NCBI GenBank assembly: GCA_947385775.1
Contig: CANDMI010000021.1
Span: 1-49,936, forward strand
From: an uncultured Eubacterium sp.
Lineage (GTDB): Bacteria > Bacillota > Clostridia > Lachnospirales > Lachnospiraceae
Direction: 5' to 3'
Length of the DNA: 49,936 nucleotides
Shown here: one piece after another, positions 16,162 through 24,720 of the stretch
Position numbering within the stretch: position 1 is the first letter of the stretch
How the letters are laid out: every line of letters starts with the position of its first letter
Notes under the pieces: model-generated
Databases searched by the model: none
Told to the model about the DNA's origin: nothing
The model's input: only the letters and a program-made list of their open reading frames with translations
Position numbers and translations under genes: made by a program

Positions 16162-17982
16162 ATGTCAGGAATCTTTGGAATAAATAGGGTGTTAAGGGTA
16201 TGTAAACATATGAAGGTATTTAGAATAATAAATAAATTTAGGCCAATTCTATCGCGCCATCAAAAATTAAGAATTATAGAGATAGGAATTATGATGATGA
16301 TAGGCGCTTTCCTTGAGATGTTATCCGTATCATTGATACTGCCATTCATGGAAGCGGTGATGAATTCTGAAAGTCTGGTAAGCAATAAATACGTTGGGGC
16401 AATCTGTGACATATGTGGAATACAAAGTCACAGATCTTTTTTAGTTTTGCTTGCACTTGTTATGTCTTTTTTGTATATAATCAAGAATGTTTTCTTATTG
16501 TATCAAATGCTTGTGCAAAATCGATTTGTTCAGAATAACAGATTCGCTACTCAGCGAAAGCTGCTTAGGAATTATCTTTCTAAGCCATATGAGTTCTTTC
16601 TTAATGTCAAGTCGGGCGATGTCCTACAGGTCATTAATAATGATACGGAGAAAGTATTTCAATTACTGTCAAATCTGCTTTCTTTATTTTCGGAGATGGT
16701 TGTATCAGGCGTGCTTGTAATAACGATACTGATCATGTCACCAGGGATAACTTTAGGCGTAGCAGTTTTGATGCTTTTAATGATGGGGATTATACAGCGT
16801 GTGATTCGGCCTATTTTAAGAAAAATGGGAGAAGAATCACGCATATCTAATGCGGGGATGCAACAATGGTTGATACAGGCAGTTCAAGGAATTAAGGAAC
16901 TTAAAATAATGAGGTCTGAAAGTTTATTTGAAGATAAATATAATGAATATGGCGCTATATTTGTAAGGGCGGCATATTTATCAAATACGCTTGGAAATGT
17001 TCCAAGATTTATGATAGAAGCTTTATCCATGGCATCATTTTTTGCAGTAATTGCATTTATGATAGATCAGGGAGTTAAACTTGATACCCTTGTTCCTATG
17101 CTTTCGGGAGTTGCAATGGCTGCAATACGGTTACTTCCTTCTGTAAATAGAATATCGCTGAATCTTGCAAATATTGCTTATGATGAACCGTCTCTTGATA
17201 AAATGATAGAAAAGCTGATGACCATAGAGCAGCAAGATATTTTTGAACTTAAAGGCAGTATTTTTATAAAACCGAACGGACGGATTGGAATATTGAATTC
17301 TAGTATATCTATGGTGAATGTGAATTATCGATATCCGAATGGAGATGTAAATGTTTTAACAAATGCAAACATGAATATTAAAAAAGGGCAGTCAATAGGC
17401 GTTGTAGGAAGTTCAGGAGCTGGAAAGACTACGGCGATAGATATACTTTTAGGTCTGTTACAGCCGTCAAATGGAAGCGTCATGATTGACGGCTTGCCTA
17501 TAAAGGACGATATGGGTGGATGGCTTAGTCAAATTGGATATATACCACAATCTATTTTTATGCTGGATGGTGATATAAAAACAAATGTTGCGTTTGGAAA
17601 AAGTGCAGAAGAGATAGATGATGATCGGATTTGGAAGGTACTGCGCGAAGCGGCAATAGATGATTATGTAAAGTCGCTACCACAAGGGCTTGAAACAGAA
17701 ATAGGGGAGCGTGGAGTAAGGCTGTCTGGCGGCCAGAGGCAGAGGATTGGCATAGCAAGAGCGTTATATTCCAAGCCGGAAATTTTGTTTTTTGATGAGG
17801 CCACAAGCGCGCTTGATAATGAAACAGAGAAAGCCATTATGGATTCGATAACTCGTTTACATGGACAAAAGACCATAATAATAATTGCGCATAGGCTGAC
17901 GACGATTGAAACGTGCGATGTTATATATCGTGTAGAAAATGGCAAAATATTTTTAGATGGAGAATTAAGTAAAAATAAATAG
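16162..17982 (+). CDS. ABC transporter, lipid-linked oligosaccharide flippase type
   Basis: The 606-residue half-transporter has an N-terminal membrane domain with about six helices (for instance IGIMMMIGAFLEMLSVSLIL) and a C-terminal ATPase. The ATPase has Walker A VGSSGAGKTTA, Q-loop YIPQSIFML, signature LSGGQRQRIGIARAL, Walker B EILFFDEATSALD and switch IIAHRL. It would act as a homodimer. In this setting the closest functional model is PglK/MsbA-type flipping of undecaprenyl-linked glycan. No Wzx-type MOP flippase is visible in the window, so this is the only visible export candidate. ATG 16162 is the longest start; ATG 16210 (MKVFRIINKF) is also possible, as neither has a strong ribosome binding site. 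Confidence 0.85.
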   Translation: MSGIFGINRVLRVCKHMKVFRIINKFRPILSRHQKLRIIEIGIMMMIGAFLEMLSVSLILPFMEAVMNSESLVSNKYVGAICDICGIQSHRSFLVLLALVMSFLYIIKNVFLLYQMLVQNRFVQNNRFATQRKLLRNYLSKPYEFFLNVKSGDVLQVINNDTEKVFQLLSNLLSLFSEMVVSGVLVITILIMSPGITLGVAVLMLLMMGIIQRVIRPILRKMGEESRISNAGMQQWLIQAVQGIKELKIMRSESLFEDKYNEYGAIFVRAAYLSNTLGNVPRFMIEALSMASFFAVIAFMIDQGVKLDTLVPMLSGVAMAAIRLLPSVNRISLNLANIAYDEPSLDKMIEKLMTIEQQDIFELKGSIFIKPNGRIGILNSSISMVNVNYRYPNGDVNVLTNANMNIKKGQSIGVVGSSGAGKTTAIDILLGLLQPSNGSVMIDGLPIKDDMGGWLSQIGYIPQSIFMLDGDIKTNVAFGKSAEEIDDDRIWKVLREAAIDDYVKSLPQGLETEIGERGVRLSGGQRQRIGIARALYSKPEILFFDEATSALDNETEKAIMDSITRLHGQKTIIIIAHRLTTIETCDVIYRVENGKIFLDGELSKNK

Positions 17983-17992
17983 GCAGATAAAA

Positions 17993-19051
17993 ATGATAAA
18001 TTTTTTTTGGAAAAAAATATACAGAGGGTTATTGCCGGAAAAGATGCGCAACAGAGCAACGCCTTTTTTTATCAATCGATTCAGCGCGATTTTTGGAAAG
18101 AAAGGATTAGAGGAGCATAAAGCGTCTTTTGGAACGTTAAATAAAGATAAAATTTTTTACGTAATAAGGTTGGCTTATCCGGATTTTGGCTTATTCGCGA
18201 TCTTGTCTACGGTTATGGATAATTTGCAGTATGCGAGGAAAAAAGGCTGGATTCCTGTTGTTGATGGGAAGAATTATTATAGCCCACTGATTCAGGATTA
18301 CGAAAAAAAGATGAAATACAATGTTTGGGAGGCATATTTCCAACCTCTTAGCGAATATGGGATAGACGAAGTTTTGCAGAGTAAGAGAGTTGTATTTAGC
18401 AGCCTTGTGTGTGAGCCATATTGCGGGGTTAGAGCGTCGGGATATGGTGACTTGGATGATGCAAAAATAAATTATCTTGGCGGTATTTTTAGGAAGTGCA
18501 TAAGGATTAACCCGGAAATCCTAAAAGAAGCGGAAAAATTTATGAAGAATAATTTTAAGAATAAAAAGATTCTTGGAGTTGCATACAGGTCTGAATTTAA
18601 GAAACACGAAGAGTTAAAAGATGCATTGTCATATTCCCACGCAAAGCAGGGAAATATAGATGAGTATTTTCAAGATATTGAGGAATGGATGGTTCATGGA
18701 TCATATGATGGCATTTTCTTATCCGTAGATGGGAGAGAAGGCTATCATATTTTTAAAGGGCGTTATAAAGAGAAGTGCATCACATATGACAGAAAACTTC
18801 TTCATTGGGATAAATATGACCCGAATGATAAAAATGCGGTGTTTGAAGAATTTGATTATGATAAAGCGCATGGACATAGAACAGACATAGAGTCCGAAAG
18901 TAAAAAATATATGATAGAAACAATATTGCTTAGCAGATGTGATGGTTTGATTGCCAGCATGTCAGGCTGTGTAAAAGCGGCGCTTATTTTGAATGCAGGA
19001 AAATATCAAAGAAAAAAAATATACCATAGTGGAGAAATGGGGAATATGTAA
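17993..19051 (+). CDS. Putative glycosyltransferase, O-fucosyltransferase-like fold
   Basis: The 352-residue protein begins 10 bp after the ABC gene. It contains YVIRLAYPDFGLFAILSTVM, LGVAYRSEFKKHE and a late IASMSGCVKAALILNAGKYQ. That layout (an early donor-side loop, an Arg-containing strand near the middle, then a C-terminal SxxS segment) recalls NodZ/GT23-like fucosyltransferases, but the diagnostic HPxQ-type motifs are not clear. No signal peptide or membrane span is seen. Position supports a transferase that decorates the repeat unit. It may equally be an unrelated polysaccharide-locus protein. Confidence 0.45.
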   Translation: MINFFWKKIYRGLLPEKMRNRATPFFINRFSAIFGKKGLEEHKASFGTLNKDKIFYVIRLAYPDFGLFAILSTVMDNLQYARKKGWIPVVDGKNYYSPLIQDYEKKMKYNVWEAYFQPLSEYGIDEVLQSKRVVFSSLVCEPYCGVRASGYGDLDDAKINYLGGIFRKCIRINPEILKEAEKFMKNNFKNKKILGVAYRSEFKKHEELKDALSYSHAKQGNIDEYFQDIEEWMVHGSYDGIFLSVDGREGYHIFKGRYKEKCITYDRKLLHWDKYDPNDKNAVFEEFDYDKAHGHRTDIESESKKYMIETILLSRCDGLIASMSGCVKAALILNAGKYQRKKIYHSGEMGNM

Positions 19052-19073
19052 GTGATAAATTGGGGGGATTGGC

Positions 19074-19514
19074 ATGAAAAAAGTAAATTTTATAGGCATT
19101 GCAAAAGCCGATGAGATTGAATGGAAGCGGGCGTTAGACTGTGAGGGAAAATGTTTGCCAAAGCATGCAAACGGAACTTTGGAAGTCTATACGATCGGAA
19201 AACCCATACAACAAAAAATGATAAAAGAAAACGGGATTCGAATTGCTTTGTGCGATGAGGTTGAGCCAGATTTTAATATTTATGATTATGCGATCGGACA
19301 CAGTCGAATTGAATATGGGGACAGATATCTGTATATTCCAAAGTCTATAAATATAATGAAAAGTTCTGAAACATCCATCCGGTTTATTGCTGGAATATTA
19401 AATCGTCCATATAAAGAATCGTTTCGAAGAAACAGAAGTTTTTGGGGCGGCATGTACCAAAAAAAATTAAAAAGAATGTATCGGGTGTTTTTTTGGGAGG
19501 GCATGTTTAAATAA
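19074..19514 (+). pseudogene. GT10-like fucosyltransferase, N-terminal fragment
   Basis: The 146-residue frame matches the N-terminal domain of the next gene: IRIALCDEVEPDFNIYDYAI here against IRILWTGESISPDFNLYDYA there, followed by the DRYLYIP / DRYFRRP pair. It then ends in FWEGMFK and lacks the whole C-terminal donor domain (the CENGVFPGYTSEK region). It has a plausible start (GGGGG upstream), so it may be translated, but it cannot be an active GT10 enzyme. Most likely it is a truncated paralogue left from tandem duplication. Confidence 0.6.
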
Positions 19515-19553
19515 AGGATAACGCGTCACACAAATTTAAGGAGAAATTTAGAA

Positions 19554-20546
19554 TTGAAAAAGATCAGGGTGTGTTTTGTTGATCAGCCATCGGCTGATAT
19601 AAATCCGGTTGATACATTGGCGTATCGTCTTTTAAAAAAAAGATATGAGATCGAGGTTACGGATAAGAATCCCCAGTATATATTTGGATCTGTTTATAGT
19701 GCAAACATTTTAAAATATGATGGCATACGTATTTTATGGACTGGGGAAAGTATCTCTCCGGATTTTAATTTATATGATTATGCTATTGCGTTTGACAATT
19801 TGAAATATGAGGACAGATACTTTCGCAGACCGTTATGGATGGATTTTCATAAAAGCTTAGACGCTCTAAGAAAAAGGGGGCGTTTAAGCAAACGTGATGC
19901 GATGGATAAGAGCCGGTTTTGCACGTATGTTTACTCAAATAGTGACGGAGGCCAATATCGGCAGAGACTTTTTGAGGAACTATCTAAGTATAAGAAGGTA
20001 GATGCCGGAGGAAAAGACAAAAATAATATCGGGAAACGAATCGGCGACAAACTTATCTTTCAACGGGAAAGCAAGTTTGTGATCGCATGTGAGAATGGGG
20101 TGTTTCCTGGATATACATCGGAAAAATTGCTAGACGCGTTTGCGTCTGAGGCGATACCGATTTACTGGGGAAATCCACAGGCGAGGATGGATTTTAATGA
20201 AGAGGCTTTTATCAATTGCCATAGGTTTGGAAGTATCGATGCTGTAGTGGATGAGATAAAACGATTGGATCATGATCTGGACGCCTATTTAGAAAAGTTA
20301 AATAAACCAAGCATTGATTGGCAGTTATTTGACAAAAGAAATAGTGAATTTGAAAATTGGTTTTATCATATTTTCGATCAAGAGTATGAAGAGGCCAAAA
20401 GAAGAAAGGTTAATAAAGGGATTTACAGATATGAGAAGAAAACAAGGAGGATGGCGCGATCATATGACCCTGTTGTGAGGAATATCATATTGCCTGTGAT
20501 TTCAAAATATAGAAACTGTAAAAGTCAGGGAACTATATGTAAATAA
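19554..20546 (+). CDS. GT10-family fucosyltransferase-like enzyme
   Basis: The 330-residue protein starts at TTG 19554 with AAGGAG upstream. The C-terminal half has the GT10 core: FVIACENGVFPGYTSEKLLD then AFASEAIPIYWGNPQA, corresponding to the GDP-fucose binding motif of alpha-1,3/1,4-fucosyltransferases. Before it are CTYVYSNSDG and RQRLFEELSKYKKVDAGG, also typical. A basic C-terminal tail (about residues 280-330) may anchor it at the membrane. The usual donor is GDP-L-fucose; in this locus a GDP-6-deoxyheptose is an alternative because the GDP-sugar genes at 37.9-42.1 kb include heptose enzymes. Confidence 0.82.
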   Translation: MKKIRVCFVDQPSADINPVDTLAYRLLKKRYEIEVTDKNPQYIFGSVYSANILKYDGIRILWTGESISPDFNLYDYAIAFDNLKYEDRYFRRPLWMDFHKSLDALRKRGRLSKRDAMDKSRFCTYVYSNSDGGQYRQRLFEELSKYKKVDAGGKDKNNIGKRIGDKLIFQRESKFVIACENGVFPGYTSEKLLDAFASEAIPIYWGNPQARMDFNEEAFINCHRFGSIDAVVDEIKRLDHDLDAYLEKLNKPSIDWQLFDKRNSEFENWFYHIFDQEYEEAKRRKVNKGIYRYEKKTRRMARSYDPVVRNIILPVISKYRNCKSQGTICK

Positions 20547-20573
20547 TTTGTGATGTCTAAGGGGTTTTAGAAT

Positions 20574-21425
20574 ATGTTTTTGGAAGTTACTTATAGCGAT
20601 GAGAAATGGAAAAATGCTAGGGAATTGAATGTAAGGATGGCTGTCAAATATGGCGGGATAGATGAAGCGAAAGCATATTGTCGCGATGATATTCCTGATG
20701 ATTTTATAAAGAGGAATCAGGATATTTTTAAAATCCAACGGGGAGCGGGATGTTATCTTTGGAAACCGTGGGTTGTAGCAGAGGGATTGAAAAGAATTAG
20801 CGAAGGGGATTATCTGGTTTATATTGACGCAGGAGTGGCGGTTATTGCAAATTTACATCCGCTTATTTTGGCGTTGGAATCTTCGGGACAGGATGTTATG
20901 TGTTTTTATCAAAGCCAGATAGAAAAATATTGGACAAAGAGAGATGCGTTTATTTTAATGGATTGTGATACGCCAGAATTTACAGACACACCACAGAGGT
21001 CCGCGCATGTTATTCTATGTAAAAAAACAGCGCAGAGCATAAAAATTATAGATGACTGGCTTAAATTTGCACAGGATGCAAGGATAATCACAGATTGGCA
21101 ATGCGTCATGGGAAAGCCTGATTATGAGGGATTTGTTGAAAACAGGTTTGACCAGACTGTTTGGAGCCTGACGACAAAGAAATATGGACTAAAACCATTT
21201 AGACTGCCGTTTGCAGAGGATAGAAAGGTTCACGATTTCCAAATAGGAGGGGAAGAAAAGCAAGCGTATGATAGGAGCCTGTACCCGAAATTAATGGATA
21301 TATATCATTCACGCCATATAAGATATGAGTGGCAATTACGAAGCAAACGCTGGCGCTTATTTGAAGCAAAACTTGGGGAGTTTAGGAGTGGATGCGATAA
21401 AGCATTATCAAAAATCAAACGTTGA
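20574..21425 (+). CDS. Putative glycosyltransferase (DxD-type, capsule family)
   Basis: The protein has 283 residues. Near residues 57-66 it has GAGCYLWKPW and near 82-88 LVYIDAGVAV. The aromatic LWKP loop followed by a YxDaG acidic strand is common in GT-A transferases of capsule and O-antigen loci, where the Asp binds metal and nucleotide. Late motifs NRFDQTVWSL and IYHSRH fit the same group. The last 38 bases overlap the EvaA-like gene if the latter starts at GTG 21388. The sugar is unknown. Confidence 0.6.
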   Translation: MFLEVTYSDEKWKNARELNVRMAVKYGGIDEAKAYCRDDIPDDFIKRNQDIFKIQRGAGCYLWKPWVVAEGLKRISEGDYLVYIDAGVAVIANLHPLILALESSGQDVMCFYQSQIEKYWTKRDAFILMDCDTPEFTDTPQRSAHVILCKKTAQSIKIIDDWLKFAQDARIITDWQCVMGKPDYEGFVENRFDQTVWSLTTKKYGLKPFRLPFAEDRKVHDFQIGGEEKQAYDRSLYPKLMDIYHSRHIRYEWQLRSKRWRLFEAKLGEFRSGCDKALSKIKR

Positions 21426-22789
21426 AAAAATTAATAGCCTTATTATTGAGTCATGGCATTTAAACGATGGGATAAATTCATTCGAAGAAATTTTGGAATG
21501 GATAAGCAAAACAAATGAGGGTACTTTTGTTGACATAAATGAAATCAGTATAAATAAAAGCACATTTTGGTTCTATGATGATAGGAGCGGCGAAATTCTA
21601 AATCGGAAAAGAAGTTTTTTCTCTGTTATTGGAATGAGGTATTTTGTAGATGATGTATTTGTCAATGAACAGCCCATGATCGTACAGCCTGAAATCGGAT
21701 ATCTTGGTATTATATGTAAGCAGATGCAGGGAAAACTATTTTTTTTAATGCAGGCAAAAGTGGAACCAGGAAATGTGAATTGTGTGCAGATTTCACCTAC
21801 TGTGCAGGCTACTAAGAGTAATTTCAGCAGGGTTCATGGTGGGAAGCTTCCAAGCTATTTTCATTTTTTTGAACATGCCTACAAACATACCGTAATTTAT
21901 GATCAGATTCAATCTGAGCAAGCATCCAGATTTTATAAAAAGCGAAATAGGAATATCATAATTTTGGTAAATGATGAGATTGAGCTTTTGCCCAATTTTA
22001 GATGGTTGACGTTGGGACAAATAAAAAGGCTGATGCGGATAGATAATCTGGTAAATATGGATACAAGGACCGTCCTTTCAGGATTGCCTTATTTGCCATC
22101 TGAATACGGCTTTCATGCCGGATGGGGGGGGTATTCGATATAACAAAGGGAGTTATTTTAACGAAGCGCTTTACGCAGTTCATCAGTATAGGATGTTTCA
22201 TACGGTCAGTGTGGAAAGGGAACACTTGAATCATCTGATAGATTGGAAAGTGGATGAATTTGGCGTGACATGTGTTTTGCCGACAAATTTCTGTATCAGA
22301 TATTATGACATAGAAATATCCGGACGAGAGGTTTCAAAATGGACGCAGCCGTTGTTTAAAGCATCTGGAAAGGCGACGTTTGGCCTTATATATAAAAGGA
22401 GTGGAAAGGATATATATTTTTTAGTCCATCTTCAGCCTGAGATTGGGACTTATGATAAAGTGGAGTTTGGGCCTACGGTGCAATGGGAAGCAAATTGTAT
22501 AGTGGAAGAAAATGTGATAAATAGTCTTTTTAGGCATAAACTTGACAATAAATCAGATGTGATTTTAGATGTCTTATTGTCCGAGGAGGGAGGTCGTTTT
22601 TTTCATGAAGAAAACAGGAATGTTATCATTGATGTTACTGGAGAAGAATTGGCTTATGGGATGCCTGGCTCGTATATTTGGGTTGACTATGTGTCGCTTA
22701 GTGAATTGATACTTATGGGATGTTATGTAAATATTCAGCTTAGAAATCTTATGGCGCTGTTAGATGTGGATATTTTGCGGGGAAATTAA
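21388..22789 (+). pseudogene. NDP-hexose 2,3-dehydratase (EvaA family), off-frame in a G8 run
   Basis: Two frames together encode an EvaA/TylX3-type enzyme, which removes the 2-hydroxyl from NDP-4-keto-6-deoxyglucose, the first committed step to 2,6-dideoxysugars. The first frame (to 22143) has QPEIGYLGIICKQM, FLMQAKVEPGNVNCVQISPT, VQATKSNFSRVHGGK and RWLTLGQIKRLMRIDNLVNM. The second (22115-22789) carries the internal repeat half, FLVHLQPEIGTYDKVEFGPT and VQWEANC. Removing one G from the G8 run at 22124-22131 joins them into about 466 residues, the normal family size with its two pseudo-repeats. GTG 21388 is preferred (GGGGAG 7 nt upstream) and overlaps the previous gene. The frame break may be decay, phase variation or a sequencing error. 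Confidence 0.85.
22124..22131. repeat. Poly-G tract (8 G) in the EvaA-like gene
   Basis: Eight consecutive G at the exact point where the two EvaA reading frames cross. Seven would keep the gene in frame. Mononucleotide G runs of this length are prone to slipped-strand mispairing. Confidence 0.85.
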
Positions 22790-22792
22790 ATC

Positions 22793-23815
22793 ATGGTCAA
22801 ATTGGGTGTTTTATGTCCGGCTGAAATTGCCGCAAGACGGTTTATGCCGGCAGTAAAACAGGTTAGCTGCATGGAATATGTTGGATTAGCGATGTATTCA
22901 TCTGCTGAAAGATTTGTGGATTCAAAGATGCCTATAGGTGATATACAACAAAAGATTAAGCTAGAAAGAGATAAGGCAGATGTATTTTTAAATAAGTTTG
23001 GAGGGAAGCTGTATGAAAGTTATGAAGACATGATTACAGATGAGGGAATTGAGGCTGTATATATTCCCTTGCCTCCCGGATTGCATTATTGTTGGGCAAA
23101 AAAAGCGTTAGAGAGAGGCAAGCATGTTCTCGTGGAGAAACCGTGTACGCTTTCTTATAATAATACGAAAAAACTTGTAGATATAGCGAAAAGAAAAAAT
23201 TTAGCTTTTCACGAAAACTATATGTTTCTGTTTCACAAGCAGATAGGGGATATAAAGGATGTCATTAATTCTGGTCAAATAGGAGCGGTTCGGCTAATTA
23301 GGGCGGCGTTTGGTTTTCCAAGAAGGGAGAAAGGAGATTTTCGATATGATAAAGATATAGGTGGAGGCGGAATTGCCGATGCCGGAGGGTATGTTGTTTG
23401 GCTTGGCAGGATTATGCTTGGAGGTTCTATAAAGCTTATGGCTGCGTCTGTACAGATCGAAAATGGCGTTGATATTTGCGGCGCTGGAACTTTTGTAGAT
23501 GATAACGGTTTGTCTTTTCAGTTTGCATATGGGATGGATAATGATTACAAGTGTGAGCTTGAAATTTGGGGAAGTAAAGGGACGCTTTTTTCTGGCAGAA
23601 TCTTTACAGCTCCAGCTGATTATGAACCTAGTTGCATGATTAAAAAAAACGGAAAGGAGAAATATTTGAAATTATCCAGTGATGATTCTTTTTTGAAATC
23701 AATAGATTATTTTAGCGCCTGCATTGATAATTCGGAGGTTAGAAATAAATCGTATAATAATATTTTAGAGCAGGCGGAAAGGGTAGAAGCGTTTCGCAAA
23801 ATGGCAGGAATATGA
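22793..23815 (+). CDS. Gfo/Idh/MocA-family NDP-sugar 3-ketoreductase
   Basis: The 340-residue protein begins three bases after the EvaA stop. The N-terminal Rossmann domain opens VKLGVLCPAEIAARRFMPAV. The family motif Glu115-Lys116-Pro117 occurs in HVLVEKPCTLSYNNTKKLVD, and YIPLPPGLHYCWAKKALERG precedes it, as in KijD10/TylC1-type enzymes. The C-terminal substrate domain has GGGGIADAGGYVVWLGR. In dideoxysugar pathways this enzyme reduces the 3-keto group of the labile 3,4-diketo intermediate made by the 2,3-dehydratase, which fits the gene order. It ends with an ATGA overlap to the next gene. Confidence 0.85.
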   Translation: MVKLGVLCPAEIAARRFMPAVKQVSCMEYVGLAMYSSAERFVDSKMPIGDIQQKIKLERDKADVFLNKFGGKLYESYEDMITDEGIEAVYIPLPPGLHYCWAKKALERGKHVLVEKPCTLSYNNTKKLVDIAKRKNLAFHENYMFLFHKQIGDIKDVINSGQIGAVRLIRAAFGFPRREKGDFRYDKDIGGGGIADAGGYVVWLGRIMLGGSIKLMAASVQIENGVDICGAGTFVDDNGLSFQFAYGMDNDYKCELEIWGSKGTLFSGRIFTAPADYEPSCMIKKNGKEKYLKLSSDDSFLKSIDYFSACIDNSEVRNKSYNNILEQAERVEAFRKMAGI

Positions 23816-24720
23816 GCAAGGTTGTGATTATAGGGGCAAATGGATATATTGGTCGGAATCTGTCTTATTATATTAGACAAAAGTATAGAAATTTCCAGTT
23901 GAAACTTTACGGAAAAGAAGATAAGCATTTTGATATAAAAAAGGATTATTATCAGGTCGATATGCTGGATCCAAAATCAGTGATGGATTTGGATCTGAAT
24001 TGTGACTGTGTCTATATGTTAGCGGGCAAGACGGGAGCTGTCGCATCGCTTAAAGAACCAGCGAGTTTTATCGAATCAAATGAAAAATCACTGATTTTGC
24101 TTCTTAAAGAATACATCAGACAACGGTCGAAAGCAAAAATAATATTTCCATCTACAAGGCTTTTATACAAAGACGCGACTAAAGCTGATGAACAAGATGT
24201 ATCGGATACTTTCCAGAGCGTATATGCGATAAATAAGTTTGCATGTGAAAAATATCTTGAGTTATTTCATAGTATTTATGGAGTAAAATACACAGCGCTT
24301 CGAATAAGCATTCCATATGGCACGATGGTAAAAGGAGCGTCATCTTATGGGACGGTGAACTTTATGAATACAGCGGCCAAGGTTCAGGGAAAAATTAATA
24401 TTTATGGGGATGGCAGTGTGAAAAGAACTTTTACGCATATCGCGGATATATGTAAAATAATGTTAGAATGCGGTATTCGTGAGGATTGTGTAAATACGGT
24501 TTATAATATTGGGGGCGAGGCATTTAGCCTTGGTTATGTGGCAAGGCTGATTGCTGATAAATATAATGCAGATGTATCATATGTTCCGTTTCCGGAGATG
24601 GCATATAAAACAGAATCAGGAGATACCGTATTGAATGATGACAAATTAAGGAAAGAAATGAACATAACATATCAATATAAGTTTGCAAACTGGATTGCGC
24701 GAGAGGAAGCTTATGTTTGA
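23812..24720 (+). CDS. SDR-family NDP-sugar 4-ketoreductase/epimerase
   Basis: The 302-residue protein has an extended SDR fold: VVIIGANGYIGRNLSYYIRQ at the N terminus (GxxGxxG), FPSTRLLY with the catalytic Ser/Thr, and Tyr-xxx-Lys in VYAINKFACEKYLELF. YGDGSVKRTFTHIADICKIM near residue 200 is the usual substrate-domain strand. It overlaps the 3-ketoreductase stop by four bases (ATGA) and so is most simply the third step of the 2,6-dideoxysugar branch, reducing C4. It could also be a 4-epimerase for another branch; the sequence alone does not decide. Confidence 0.75.
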   Translation: MSKVVIIGANGYIGRNLSYYIRQKYRNFQLKLYGKEDKHFDIKKDYYQVDMLDPKSVMDLDLNCDCVYMLAGKTGAVASLKEPASFIESNEKSLILLLKEYIRQRSKAKIIFPSTRLLYKDATKADEQDVSDTFQSVYAINKFACEKYLELFHSIYGVKYTALRISIPYGTMVKGASSYGTVNFMNTAAKVQGKINIYGDGSVKRTFTHIADICKIMLECGIREDCVNTVYNIGGEAFSLGYVARLIADKYNADVSYVPFPEMAYKTESGDTVLNDDKLRKEMNITYQYKFANWIAREEAYV

